Of a DNA stretch of 57,025 nt, positions 17,936 to 26,513 are shown in pieces. The notes under the pieces were generated by a model that saw only the letters and a program-made list of their open reading frames with translations, was not told the origin of the DNA and did not search any database. Every line of letters begins with the position of its first letter. Position 1 is the stretch's first letter. The stretch lies in assembly GCA_964567665.1 (NCBI GenBank), contig CAZMNN010000013.1, forward strand, positions 1-57,025, in the 5' to 3' direction. The position numbers and the translations under genes are program-made. The stretch comes from UBA1731 sp964567665 (GTDB lineage Bacteria; Verrucomicrobiota; Kiritimatiellia; RFP12; UBA1067).

Positions 17936-19210
17936 TCAAGTGTCGAATCTGTGCAGCCATGCGTACGTGGCGGCAGTGGCGGCAACCGGCGCAACGTAGA
18001 TCGCGACAAGAGCCATCGTCCATCCCGGCACATCCATGGGAACCATCGCCGCAAGCGACACCGTCAACGCGCCGAAGTACGCGAACTGTCCGGCCATGAC
18101 TGCGCTCGGACGCTTCCTGATCGCAGCCAGCCCCTCGACCCTCCCGCGAACGGCATGGATGATGCAGATGAATGAGTACAGGAAACTGACGAGGCGTGTG
18201 ACCGGGAGGAGCCGCGACGGAACGTTCTGGCATCCGCCGTAATACCAGTTGCCGACAATCGGGGTTGAAAACGCAAACGGAATCAACCCCAGCAACGCAC
18301 CAGATACGACGGCAAACTTCAGGAGCCGACGATCGCCTTTCCATTCCGGCGGAAACTGGATTGACACCGCCTGCATCCTGAGCGCGGCGTACGAAACCGG
18401 ATTGGCTATGCCAAGCGTGACGTAGTGGATGGCAAGCATGTCCGTGGCGTTTGGCGTACGCCCCACGAACGCCGCCGTCACAAACGGCGAAACAGCAAGA
18501 AGCCCGGCGCCGACCGAGAGCGGAACGGTGAACCTGAACTGCTCCATCACCGACGCAACATCTCCATCCGGAAGGCGTCGCCTGTACTTCACCGCGAACG
18601 CCTCGGAGATCAGCCATTCGAGGATCACCGGCACGGTGAGCGCCACCATGCCCCAATCCGGCCCCGTCCATCCGAAATGCGGAAACGCAACGGCGAAAGC
18701 AAGCGTCAGCAGAATCCTGGCGATCGTGGCAACGTTCGCCTCTGAACTCGCGTAGGCGTTGTAGAGGACGACGAGCGGCACGTTGCGCATGAAGAACCCG
18801 GCCTGCATGATCAAGCCGAACAGCGTGGTGCGCCTTGCGATGTCGGCAAGGTGCGGCGGCAGGTTGAGCAGACGCTCGAAGCAGAGGGTGTCGATCGGAT
18901 GCACGCACACAAGCGCCTGGACTGCAAGCAGGGCCACCATCATCATCGTGTTGAGCCGCACGAACGACGCAAGCCCCCGGTGCGTCTTGGCGAACACCAT
19001 GCCCGTCATGATCAGCCCGCCGCCAAGCGCACCGATCATGAACTGGATCACCTGCCCGAGCGTAAACGCCGTCAATGCGTCCACGCCGTCAGGGCCGTGG
19101 CTTGTTATCGACCCGACGAGCGGATACGTCAGCGACTGCGAAAACGCCTGCAAAAGCAGCGGCACGTAGAAACGTGCCGCTCGTCCGGGACTGTAGGCTA
19201 TGGCGTTCAT
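17936..19210 (-). CDS. Multi-pass membrane protein, probable MOP/MATE-superfamily transporter
   Basis: 424 residues with about 12 hydrophobic helices and little else. The pattern FYVPLLLQAFSQSL...GLIMTGMVFAKTHRG loosely resembles the N-terminal half of ANKH-type members of the MOP superfamily, with a second similar half starting FRFTVPLSVGAGL. That internal two-fold design is typical of MATE-like flippases. Its ATG overlaps the rsmB stop by 4 bp, making it third in ridA-rsmB. Substrate unknown; the family call is tentative. Confidence 0.55.
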   Translation of the reverse strand: MNAIAYSPGRAARFYVPLLLQAFSQSLTYPLVGSITSHGPDGVDALTAFTLGQVIQFMIGALGGGLIMTGMVFAKTHRGLASFVRLNTMMMVALLAVQALVCVHPIDTLCFERLLNLPPHLADIARRTTLFGLIMQAGFFMRNVPLVVLYNAYASSEANVATIARILLTLAFAVAFPHFGWTGPDWGMVALTVPVILEWLISEAFAVKYRRRLPDGDVASVMEQFRFTVPLSVGAGLLAVSPFVTAAFVGRTPNATDMLAIHYVTLGIANPVSYAALRMQAVSIQFPPEWKGDRRLLKFAVVSGALLGLIPFAFSTPIVGNWYYGGCQNVPSRLLPVTRLVSFLYSFICIIHAVRGRVEGLAAIRKRPSAVMAGQFAYFGALTVSLAAMVPMDVPGWTMALVAIYVAPVAATAATYAWLHRFDT

Positions 19211-20379
19211 CCCTTCCTACGAAGCGCACACGCAAATGCGCCGTCGTGGCCGGTCGCGAACGGCACGGACTCCCTCTCGCCGATCTTCTCGAATCCCGGA
19301 TTCGCCGCAAGAAACGCATCCACCTGCCGCGCATTCTCCTCCGGTTCAATGGAGCAGGTTGAATATACGAGAACGCCGCCGGGCGCAACGTGTGTCGCCG
19401 CCCTGGCGAATATTTCCGCCTGGAGGGACACAAGCCCGTCCAGATGCTCCTGCGTCCAGCGCCACCGCGCATCCGGACGACGCCGCAGAACGCCGGTGTT
19501 GCTGCACGGCACGTCCGCAAGCACACGGTCGAACATCTCGCCATCCTCGACATCTGCGACGGACTTTACCCAGTCAAGGCGGGCACGGGCAAGGTTTTCC
19601 TCAAGACGGCGGCGTCGTGCGGGGTTCACCTCCATGGCGACAAGCTCTCCGCCGTCCCTGCCGCCGTCCATCCTCCACGCCGCCTGGATCGTCTTGCCGC
19701 CCGGCGCTGCGCAGAAGTCAAGCACACGAAGTCCGGGGGAGACATCGAGAAGCTCCACCGCACCGGCCGTCGCCGGATCCTGCACGATGAACAGTCCTTC
19801 GCCGTAGCCCTCCACATCTACGACCTTCTGCCCGCGTGGAAGACGCACAAACGGCTCTCCTGCGCCGGGCCGGTACGCAAGCCACGTCTCCGCCGGCGCA
19901 TTGTGCCAGCGGCACAGCCTTTCTGCGTCGGCTTCGCCGAACCTCTCCGTCCAGCGCTTAACAAGTCCGTTCGGGAAGCTTTCGCGCTCCGCAAGCGGCG
20001 CAGACCTGAGCAGAGCCTCGAACTCCTCGCGGCGGCGGATCAGGTTGCGGAGTACGCCGTTGACTACCTTGGCGACGTTTTTGTTCGGACACCGCTTTGC
20101 GGCGGAGACGGTTTCGTTCACCGCCGCGAAGTCCGGAACGTCCGGCATGTACAGAATCTGCGCGGCGCCGACGAGCAGCAGCGCCTCCAGTTCGCCCTTC
20201 GGCCATTTCTGCATGAGCCGGCCAAGCACTGAACGGAGTGGGCGGAACCTGCGCACGGTCGTGTACACGAGATCCTGCACGAACGACCTCTCCGGGCCAT
20301 CCGGCATCATTTCGTTCAGGTGTCCATGGGTCGCAATCCAGCGGGCGACCGCGAACGCCGCTTCCCTGCGTGTGTTCAT
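19207..20379 (-). CDS. rsmB: RsmB-like 16S rRNA (cytosine-C5) methyltransferase
   Basis: 390 residues. An N-terminal NusB-like helical domain (RREAAFAVARWIA...VNGVLRNLIRRR) precedes a Rossmann methyltransferase domain with the SAM site DFCAAPGGKT. The two RNA m5C cysteines lie in DVPCSNTGVLRR and YSTCSIEPEEN. The start at 20379 overlaps the ridA stop as ATGA. Target by family: C967 of 16S rRNA; another m5C site remains possible. Confidence 0.9.
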   Translation of the reverse strand: MNTRREAAFAVARWIATHGHLNEMMPDGPERSFVQDLVYTTVRRFRPLRSVLGRLMQKWPKGELEALLLVGAAQILYMPDVPDFAAVNETVSAAKRCPNKNVAKVVNGVLRNLIRRREEFEALLRSAPLAERESFPNGLVKRWTERFGEADAERLCRWHNAPAETWLAYRPGAGEPFVRLPRGQKVVDVEGYGEGLFIVQDPATAGAVELLDVSPGLRVLDFCAAPGGKTIQAAWRMDGGRDGGELVAMEVNPARRRRLEENLARARLDWVKSVADVEDGEMFDRVLADVPCSNTGVLRRRPDARWRWTQEHLDGLVSLQAEIFARAATHVAPGGVLVYSTCSIEPEENARQVDAFLAANPGFEKIGERESVPFATGHDGAFACALRRKG

Positions 20380-20750
20380 CCTACGGCAATGCACTCGATC
20401 TCAACAAGCACATCCTTGGGCAGACGCGCCACCTCGACGCAGCTGCGGGCGGGGCGCGTATCGCCGAAGAGTTCGGCGTACACCTTGTTGAGAGCCGCAA
20501 AATCGTTCATGTCCTTGATGAACACCGTCGTCTTCACGACGTTGGCGAGCGACGATCCTGCCTTTTCAAGGACGTTCTTGAGATTTGAGATCGACTGTGC
20601 AGTCTGCTCCTCGATCGTCTTCGCCTCAACCGCTCCGGTCGCGGGGTTTACGGGTATCTGCCCAGAGCAGTAGATCATCCCGTTTGCACGGATCGCCTGA
20701 CTGTACGGGCCGAGCGCAGCCGGCGCCTTTTCTGTCGCAATGACTTCCAT
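20376..20750 (-). CDS. ridA: RidA-family enamine/imine deaminase
   Basis: 124 residues, hydrolysing reactive 2-aminoacrylate and related imines formed by PLP enzymes. Family motifs: GPYSQAI near the N-terminus, YCSGQIPVNPATG, and the substrate-binding Arg in DTRPARSCVEV. The start MEVIATEKAP follows AAGGAGAGG; longer in-frame starts run into the promoter. First gene of ridA-rsmB-transporter. Confidence 0.94.
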   Translation of the reverse strand: MEVIATEKAPAALGPYSQAIRANGMIYCSGQIPVNPATGAVEAKTIEEQTAQSISNLKNVLEKAGSSLANVVKTTVFIKDMNDFAALNKVYAELFGDTRPARSCVEVARLPKDVLVEIECIAVG

Positions 20751-20777
20751 TTTCCTCTCCTTAACTTTGTGCGGCGG

Positions 20778-20788
20778 ATTATACCACA
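20778..20788 (-). promoter_or_regulatory. Extended -10 upstream of ridA
   Basis: TTGTGGTATAAT on the minus strand, TATAAT at 20778-20783, about 28 bp before the ridA start; no convincing -35. Confidence 0.6.
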
Positions 20789-20801
20789 AACAACAATGCC
20801 G

Positions 20802-21236
20802 TCACCGGCGTCCCTTCCTGCCGTCGGAAGATGGTTCCCTCAGGTTTGCGCACAGCACACCCTGAAAGCGCAGCTCGTAGCCGTCACCGTCATCGGACAT
20901 CTCCGCAAGAACGCATCCCGTCCCCTCTTCGAAGTACTCCCAGTGTCCGTCGTCCGTCTTGTACAGCACTCCTCTCGGACTCATCACCTGCCATGCCACG
21001 AAACGCCGACCGTCAGGCGCAGTGACCCTCACCTTCAGCTTCGTCCTGAACGGAAGCACAACTCCGTTCGGCGCGACAAATGTCGATTCATGGTCTTCGC
21101 GTCCATAATCGACATTGAGATACACGCCGTTCTCGCTCACGAACCGGGCACTCCGGACGGGCGAAAACGTCCAAGTGGCGCATCCCGCCACGAGAAGCGC
21201 CAAGCCGACCATCAATCCATGCAACACAGATTTCAT
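20802..21236 (-). CDS. Predicted lipoprotein of unknown function
   Basis: 144 residues with a lipoprotein signal (MKSVLHGLMVGLALLVAGC, lipobox L-V-A-G-C at residues 15-19). The mature part looks all-beta with a basic tail (REPSSDGRKGRR). I recognise no family. It stands alone between ridA and the ClC gene. Confidence 0.7.
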   Translation of the reverse strand: MKSVLHGLMVGLALLVAGCATWTFSPVRSARFVSENGVYLNVDYGREDHESTFVAPNGVVLPFRTKLKVRVTAPDGRRFVAWQVMSPRGVLYKTDDGHWEYFEEGTGCVLAEMSDDGDGYELRFQGVLCANLREPSSDGRKGRR

Positions 21237-21271
21237 ATCACACCGCCATGACTTTGCCGTAAATTTCCGAA

Positions 21272-21301
21272 ATGATACCAAATGCCGAACATCCGGCGCA
21301 A
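21272..21301 (-). promoter_or_regulatory. Promoter of the lipoprotein gene
   Basis: TTGCGC (21296-21301), 18-bp spacer and TATCAT (21272-21277), with an extended TTTGG before the -10. Confidence 0.5.
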
Positions 21302-21342
21302 GCAATCCAGCCGACAGGGGTCAATCACCGTGCAGAGATGCG

Positions 21343-22695
21343 TCACAGGTACACCGGGGACGCATCGCGGTCATGCACCTGACTGCGGTACAGCGACCAG
21401 CCGCTGTTGAGCCAGAACGAGATTCCGCACACCCACATCGTCGGGAGCAGCAGCTCATGGTTGCCGGACATCTCCGCCACCATCACGATTGCCGTAAGCG
21501 GACACCTCACCGTCGCCGCAATGAACCCCGCCATGCCGACAAGCGCGAAAGCGGCGGGATGGATTCCGACGCTGCTCGGCAGCACCGCCTCGAAAGCGAT
21601 TCCGACAGCCGCGCCAAGTGCGCCGCCGCACACGAGGGCGGGCGCGAACACGCCGCCGGAACCGCCGGAGCCGACCGTGCAGGCAGTCGCCACGACCTTC
21701 AGGAAAAAGAACAGCAGGAATCCGTGCAGAGGCCAATGCCGTGTCACCGTCTCAGAAAGCACCGCCGCATCAGGCGTCGCAAAGAGATGCGCCATCACAT
21801 TGTAGCCCGGTCCCAGTATCTCCGGCAGGAACAGCCCCATGGCGCCCGTTGCAAGACCTCCCATCGCAACCTTCGCCCACGACGGCATGTCCATGCGCGT
21901 GAAGAACGCCTCGGTGCCGCGAAAGAAGCTTATGTAGAACCTTGCACCCAGCGCAACGACAAACGCAAGCGCGATGTAGGGGAAAAGACGCATCCCGTTC
22001 TCGAACGAGCAGTCCGGCATCTCAAACAACGGCTGCCATCCAAGGAAACAGGCGAAGACCGTATACGAAACCGCGCTCGCCACGCACGACGGCAATATCG
22101 CATCATACTCAAGGTCGCTTGACGAATAGAATATCTCAGCCCCGAAAAGCGCGCCGGCAAGCGGAGCGCGGAAAAGCGCACCGATGCCCGCCGCAAGTCC
22201 GGCCGCCATGAGAATGCGGCGGGCGCGGCCGTCAAGATGCAAAAGCGATGAAAGGAACGAACCGCACGCGGCGCCAATCAACGTAATCGGCCCTTCGTAG
22301 CCGGCAGATCCGCCGCTTGCCACCGTAAGCACCGAGGCGACAGATTTGACCGGTATGACCGCCGGCGGCACAACGCCATCTCCATGATGGAACGCATACA
22401 CCGCCGAATCGGTGCCTCGCGCATGGCGCAGGGAGGAAAAGCGCTTTATCAGCAGCGATCCTGCAACAGCGCCAAGAGCAGGCAGAACGAAAAGCGCCCA
22501 ACGATGCGAATCGGCAAGACGTTCCACACCGAAGAACATGTCACCCATCACAATAAGCCGCTCGAACGCCACAGTTATCAGGCCAACCATAACGCCAAGT
22601 ACCGCCGCACGACCGAAATAGCGTCCTGTGCGAATCGTCATTCCGTTGCCGGAAAGGAAGAACTTCCAAATATTTATGAATAGCCTATGAAACAT
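21343..22695 (-). CDS. ClC-family chloride channel or H+/Cl- antiporter
   Basis: 450 residues with the repeated-helix layout of ClC proteins. Selectivity motifs are seen as GGSAGYEGPITLIG, carrying the gating Glu, and GSGGSGGVFAPAL near residue 340. No CBS domains follow. I use the ATG at 22695 because the N-terminal amphipathic helix (FHRLFINIWKFFL) fits the family; neither it nor the ATG at 22641 has a good ribosome site. Ion and direction are not deducible; a role in acid stress is typical of bacterial members. Confidence 0.88.
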   Translation of the reverse strand: MFHRLFINIWKFFLSGNGMTIRTGRYFGRAAVLGVMVGLITVAFERLIVMGDMFFGVERLADSHRWALFVLPALGAVAGSLLIKRFSSLRHARGTDSAVYAFHHGDGVVPPAVIPVKSVASVLTVASGGSAGYEGPITLIGAACGSFLSSLLHLDGRARRILMAAGLAAGIGALFRAPLAGALFGAEIFYSSSDLEYDAILPSCVASAVSYTVFACFLGWQPLFEMPDCSFENGMRLFPYIALAFVVALGARFYISFFRGTEAFFTRMDMPSWAKVAMGGLATGAMGLFLPEILGPGYNVMAHLFATPDAAVLSETVTRHWPLHGFLLFFFLKVVATACTVGSGGSGGVFAPALVCGGALGAAVGIAFEAVLPSSVGIHPAAFALVGMAGFIAATVRCPLTAIVMVAEMSGNHELLLPTMWVCGISFWLNSGWSLYRSQVHDRDASPVYL

Positions 22696-22830
22696 GATAT
22701 GTCAATGCGGTGATCAGTTGGTAGTCGGTAGTGGACAGCGGGTAATTGTATATCTATCTAACTTCATGGCAAAGTTGCCATCATTGCGCAAATGTCGCTC
22801 AAAAATTCCATTCTCAACAAGAAAAGCCAT

Positions 22831-22859
22831 ATTATACCACATCAAGTGCAAAAGTGCAA
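22831..22859 (-). promoter_or_regulatory. Promoter of the ClC gene
   Basis: TTGCAC (22854-22859) and TATAAT (22831-22836), 17 bp apart, with extended TGTGG. It gives a leader of about 130 nt. Confidence 0.6.
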
Positions 22860-22887
22860 ATTAGCCGCTCGCCGACCGCTTCTCTAC

Positions 22888-22963
22888 TGCTTTCGCCACC
22901 GGGAGTTTCGGAGTTCTGAAGATAAAGAACTCCTATCCTCCAAAACTCCACTCAGCGAAAGCA
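22888..22963. repeat. 76-nt multi-segment imperfect palindrome
   Basis: Three nested complementary pairs: outer TGCTTTCGC/GCGAAAGCA, middle GGAGTTT/AAACTCC and inner GGAGTTCT/AGAACTCC around an 8-nt loop. It lies between the ATPase stop and the ClC promoter. It could terminate the ATPase transcript, although no T-run follows, or be a small repeat element or structured RNA. Confidence 0.6.
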
Positions 22964-22972
22964 ACACTTGGA

Positions 22973-25003
22973 TTAACGGCGGTGCGACCGATAGTTGCGG
23001 TCATACAGCAAGGCGGCGTTCAGAACGACAAGCACCGAACCTGCGTTGTGGACGAGAGCCCCTGTCACCGGAGTGAGCAGACCGAATATGGACAGCGCAA
23101 TCGCCACTGCGTTTATGCTCATGGAGATCGTGATGTTCGTCTTGATGAGCCGTACGCATCCAACCGACAGGCGCTTCAGGTATGCCAGTTTGCCGAGGTC
23201 GTCGCCGATAAGCGCAATGTCCGCCGCCTCGACGGCGATGTCGCTCCCTGCGCCACCCATCGCTATGCCGACATCCGCCGTCTTCAGCGCAACGGCATCG
23301 TTCACTCCGTCGCCCACCATGCAGACGGAATGTCCGCCGCGACGGATCTCAGCAATCACATCCGATTTCTTTTCCGGCAGAAGCCCGGCCCTGACGTTGC
23401 CGATTCCAAGCCCCGCCGCCACAGTTGCGGCAGTCGCAGCATTGTCACCGGTCAGCAGATACGTCTCCACACCTGCATTCGACAGCTCGGACAGCATCCC
23501 CTTCGCTTCCGAGCGCACCGAATCCGCCAAAGCCACCAGCCCGGCGACATCGCCGTCTACCGCAACGTACACGACGGCGCATCCGTCTCCGCGGAGTCTT
23601 TCCGCCCTGCCGAGAATTTTCTCTGATCTGTCAAACCTGACGCCATTCTCCCTGAGCCATTCCTCTGTGCCGCAGACAACGGAATGTGCCGACACATCGC
23701 CTTTCACCCCTTTGCCTGGAACCATGGAGAAGCTTGATGCAGACAGCAGATTGCCGGACTTTCCATGTTCGTCTACGGCGGCCGCAACTATCGCCTTTGC
23801 AAGCGGGTGTTCTGATGACGCCTCGACGGCGGCGGCAAATCCAAGCACATCCTCCCTGCCGAATCGACCGTCCGCCGTCTCAACGGCGCTGACGGAAAGT
23901 CTGCCGGTCGTGAGCGTTCCGGTCTTGTCAAGACACGCAACATCAACCCGCCCCATGTTCTCAAGTGCTTCACCGCTTTTTATTATCACACCGTATTTCG
24001 TTGCCTGCCCTATCGCCGCCATTATCGCTGTCGGCGTGGCAAGGGCAAGGGAACATGGACAAAACACAACGAGAATCGTGACGCCGCGTATCAGTCCAAC
24101 AGTCACATCCCCCTGCCACGCCCATACTCCAAGAAACGTCAGGACTGCAACGCACAGCGACGCCGGGACGAGAATACCCGCCCATCTGTCGGCAATCCTC
24201 TGCACCCTGGCCTTTTTGCGTTCAGCTTCCTTCACGAGACGAATCAGCTTCTGCAACGACGAATCCGCTCCCTTCTTCGTCACCCGCACCGTTATCGCGC
24301 CGAAGCGGTTTATCGTGCCGGAATACACGGTGTCCCCAGCCGCCTTGTCCACAGGAAGCGACTCGCCAGTCATTACGCTCTGATCGACCGTAGTGCATCC
24401 TTCGGTTATCACGCCATCGACAGGAACCGTCTCTCCGGGAAGTATCCTCACGCAATCGCAAACCTGAAGCGCATCGACCGGCTCGTCCTTGAACCGGATT
24501 CCCTTGGCAAGGCATTTCGGGCACGTCACCACGTAGCGTGCCGTCTGCGGCACAAGCGAAACCAGCTTCGTCAGCCCTTTCTTCGCCCTTTTCAGCGTCT
24601 GCGCCTCAAGCATCTCCCCTAAAGCCATTATGAACGCAACTTCACCGGCGGCAAATATCTGCCCGATTGAAAGACAGGCAATCATCGCTGTGGATATCAG
24701 AAGGCTCGAACGCACCTTTCTCTCGCAGAACAGCGATTCGGCCGCCTCTCGCAGCAACGGCAGTCCGCAGATGAAGACAGTGGCAAAGGCCGGATTCCAC
24801 CATGCGAAGCGTACGCATCCGCCCTCTCCGCACCCGTGTCCCAACAGAGCGAAGCTCGCCATTAGGCACACCCCACCAATCAGCAGACACTGCCAACGCT
24901 CAAGGCATTCGCAAAACCAAGCGAACCATCCGCCAAATCCCTTGCGCTCTCCATCGCTTTTCTCTCCGCACTCCTTTGCGGCCAGACTGCAGCAGCTTCC
25001 CAT
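22973..25003 (-). CDS. copA: P1B-type copper/heavy-metal exporting ATPase, no HMA domain
   Basis: 676 residues. The membrane metal site is CPC (residues 315-317, FCPCSLALATP); the phosphorylated Asp is D359 in DKTGT; TGES, SEHPLA and GDGVNDAVAL motifs are intact. The N-terminus lacks a classical GMTCxxC domain but is Cys-rich (MGSCCSLAAKECG, CEC). The actuator domain carries an inserted segment with CPKC (161-164) and CDC (182-184). The neighbouring CsoR gene and matching operators point to Cu(I), though other soft metals are possible. Clearly a functional-looking pump. Confidence 0.85.
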   Translation of the reverse strand: MGSCCSLAAKECGEKSDGERKGFGGWFAWFCECLERWQCLLIGGVCLMASFALLGHGCGEGGCVRFAWWNPAFATVFICGLPLLREAAESLFCERKVRSSLLISTAMIACLSIGQIFAAGEVAFIMALGEMLEAQTLKRAKKGLTKLVSLVPQTARYVVTCPKCLAKGIRFKDEPVDALQVCDCVRILPGETVPVDGVITEGCTTVDQSVMTGESLPVDKAAGDTVYSGTINRFGAITVRVTKKGADSSLQKLIRLVKEAERKKARVQRIADRWAGILVPASLCVAVLTFLGVWAWQGDVTVGLIRGVTILVVFCPCSLALATPTAIMAAIGQATKYGVIIKSGEALENMGRVDVACLDKTGTLTTGRLSVSAVETADGRFGREDVLGFAAAVEASSEHPLAKAIVAAAVDEHGKSGNLLSASSFSMVPGKGVKGDVSAHSVVCGTEEWLRENGVRFDRSEKILGRAERLRGDGCAVVYVAVDGDVAGLVALADSVRSEAKGMLSELSNAGVETYLLTGDNAATAATVAAGLGIGNVRAGLLPEKKSDVIAEIRRGGHSVCMVGDGVNDAVALKTADVGIAMGGAGSDIAVEAADIALIGDDLGKLAYLKRLSVGCVRLIKTNITISMSINAVAIALSIFGLLTPVTGALVHNAGSVLVVLNAALLYDRNYRSHRR

Positions 25004-25029
25004 TGAATCCCCCCCGTTTCTATATACCT

Positions 25030-25045
25030 ATACCTGTATGGGTAT
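25030..25045 (-). promoter_or_regulatory. Second, weaker CsoR-type operator, upstream of the copper ATPase
   Basis: ATACCTGTATGGGTAT has the same 16-bp frame as the csoR operator, with ATACC and GGTAT arms. It lies about 27 bp before the ATPase start, next to a CATAAT -10 candidate. Confidence 0.55.
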
Positions 25046-25129
25046 TATGTTTGTTGACTTCGCCACACAGAACCTAATACGTAGATTTAGCGTCTCTCAA
25101 TTCTGCGGCACGGAGACACGCGCCGCACA

Positions 25130-25408
25130 CTACGCCATGCCCGCGAAATGCTCAAGGGCATCCGCGAAGTTCTCGATGGTAGTGTCGGCGTTGCCCTGCT
25201 CAATGCCTTCACGCACACAATGCCGCAGATGCCCCTCAAGGATCATCAGCCCAATTTTGTGCAGGGCGCCGTTGGCGGCGCTTATCTGGGTGAGGATGTC
25301 CTCGCACGGCACATCCTCGCCAATCATCTTCTGGACGCCGTTAAGCTGCCCGATGATTCGGTTTATGCGTATCTTAAGAGCTTTCGCATCTCCCATGCAG
25401 TATCGCAT
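25130..25408 (-). CDS. csoR: CsoR-type copper-sensing repressor
   Basis: 92-residue all-helical DUF156 repressor. The Cu(I) ligands of CsoR align at C35 (DVPCEDIL), H60 and C64 (GHLRHC), the C-H-C pattern that separates CsoR from RcnR and FrmR. AAGGAG lies 10 nt before the ATG at 25408; a second ATG at 25396 is possible. It is divided from the ATPase by 126 bp with its own operator, so a shared regulon is likely rather than one transcript alone. Confidence 0.9.
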   Translation of the reverse strand: MRYCMGDAKALKIRINRIIGQLNGVQKMIGEDVPCEDILTQISAANGALHKIGLMILEGHLRHCVREGIEQGNADTTIENFADALEHFAGMA

Positions 25409-25437
25409 AGCATTCCATCTCCTTAAAACAGGTGCGC

Positions 25438-25466
25438 ATTATACCCCTTGGGGTATTTGCTGTCAA
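25438..25466 (-). promoter_or_regulatory. csoR promoter with embedded CsoR operator
   Basis: A fully consensus promoter: TTGACA (25461-25466), 17-bp spacer, TATAAT (25438-25443). The spacer contains ATACCCC-TT-GGGGTAT (25441-25456 on plus), 7-bp perfect arms typical of CsoR operators and overlapping the -10. Repressor bound here would block polymerase. Confidence 0.85.
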
Positions 25467-25497
25467 TAGGGATGGATTGCAGAAACAGGTCACGGAA

Positions 25498-25632
25498 TCA
25501 AGATGCATCGGCGGCTGTGCCGTTCGCTTCGGAGGATTTTTTCTTCTTCGCGTCGCACACAGACCCCATGACAACCATCGCAACGCATATTGCGATACAG
25601 ACACCGACAATTATGAGCACTTTAGTGAGCAT
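25498..25632 (-). CDS. 44-residue single-helix membrane peptide
   Basis: Starts MLTKVLIIVGVCIAICVAMV, a single membrane helix, then CDAKKKKSSEANG and a short acidic/Ala tail. Its ATG overlaps the end of the anti-sigma-like gene by 11 bp, and purine-rich GGAAAGAAGAAG precedes it, so it looks translationally coupled. The Cys after the helix is not in a lipobox. No family recognised. Conservation beside the sigma-factor pair would settle whether it is real. Confidence 0.5.
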   Translation of the reverse strand: MLTKVLIIVGVCIAICVAMVVMGSVCDAKKKKSSEANGTAADAS

Positions 25633-25972
25633 CTTCTTCTTTCCTTTTTATCGTTCTGTTTTTCCTGAAAATATCACGGAACATGCTAAGCAGCATCCAG
25701 CCGGACACGTTTGCCTCCTTGCCTGCATCCTCAATTGCGCTTATCGACGTAACCGCCGGGGCGGACGCTGGCTTTCTCCCAACAAGACCGACCGTAAGCG
25801 TCGCCGTGGCCACAACCACCGCCACCACCGCCGCCAGCCTTGCGGCAAACCTCCTGCGCGAATGTTCAACGGAGCAACGCAGCCTGTCGCCAAAACCGTC
25901 AGGGAGACATCTCTCTGCAACGCATCCCTTAACCTTCGCAGACAGCATTGCGTCCAACTCATGTTCAGTCAT
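25622..25972 (-). CDS. Small membrane protein paired with the ECF sigma factor, candidate anti-sigma
   Basis: 116 residues: a cytoplasmic N-terminal part (~1-43), one membrane helix (RFAARLAAVVAVVVATATLTVGLVG) and a C-terminal part ending in a basic segment. Its start overlaps the sigma-factor stop by 8 bp, the usual arrangement for sigma/anti-sigma pairs. The zinc anti-sigma signature H-x3-C-x2-C is absent, so the role is inferred from position and topology only. Confidence 0.6.
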   Translation of the reverse strand: MTEHELDAMLSAKVKGCVAERCLPDGFGDRLRCSVEHSRRRFAARLAAVVAVVVATATLTVGLVGRKPASAPAVTSISAIEDAGKEANVSGWMLLSMFRDIFRKNRTIKRKEEDAH

Positions 25973-26513
25973 GGCTCACTCCTTTCCTTTGTTTCATTCC
26001 GGACAGCTTCGCAAACAGCTCAATGCGGGCATTGTGCAACCTGGACTTCACCGTTCCGGCAGGTATGCCGAGCAGAAGCGCAATCTCCTCTATCGAGCGA
26101 TCGCTGAAATAGTGCAGAAGCACAACCTCCTTCAATGGCGCCGACAATGACCGGACGGCAAGGGCCACATCGTCATTGGCAGTCCGCGACAGCACTTCGC
26201 CGAACGCATCACACGACAGCTCCGGAAGATCCTCGGTCGTCCCCATGGGCACTACGTCAACCCGGCGGCGGCGATATGACATCCGGTGAAAATTCAGCAT
26301 GATGGCGTAAAGCCAGGTAAAGAAGCTCCATTTCGGATTGTAGAGGCGGATTTTCTTCACCGCCTGCTCAAACGTCCTAAACGTCAACTCTTCGGCATCA
26401 TGGTCGTTGGCAGACAACAAGACGGCAGCCGCGTAGACCCTGTTCCCGTATTCGGCAACAAGCCTCTCCGCGCCGCGCTCCCTGTCATTCTTTATCTGTA
26501 GCCAGATTTCCAT
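25965..26513 (-). CDS. ECF-type RNA polymerase sigma factor
   Basis: 182 residues. Region 2 shows DAEELTFRTFEQAVKKI and FFTWLYAIMLNFHRMSYRRRR; region 4 shows LKEVVLLHYFSDRSIEEIALLLGIPAGTVKSRLHNAR, a clear helix-turn-helix. No strong ribosome site precedes the ATG. It is followed by the membrane partner and the 44-aa peptide. Target promoters are unknown. Confidence 0.92.
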   Translation of the reverse strand: MEIWLQIKNDRERGAERLVAEYGNRVYAAAVLLSANDHDAEELTFRTFEQAVKKIRLYNPKWSFFTWLYAIMLNFHRMSYRRRRVDVVPMGTTEDLPELSCDAFGEVLSRTANDDVALAVRSLSAPLKEVVLLHYFSDRSIEEIALLLGIPAGTVKSRLHNARIELFAKLSGMKQRKGVSHD

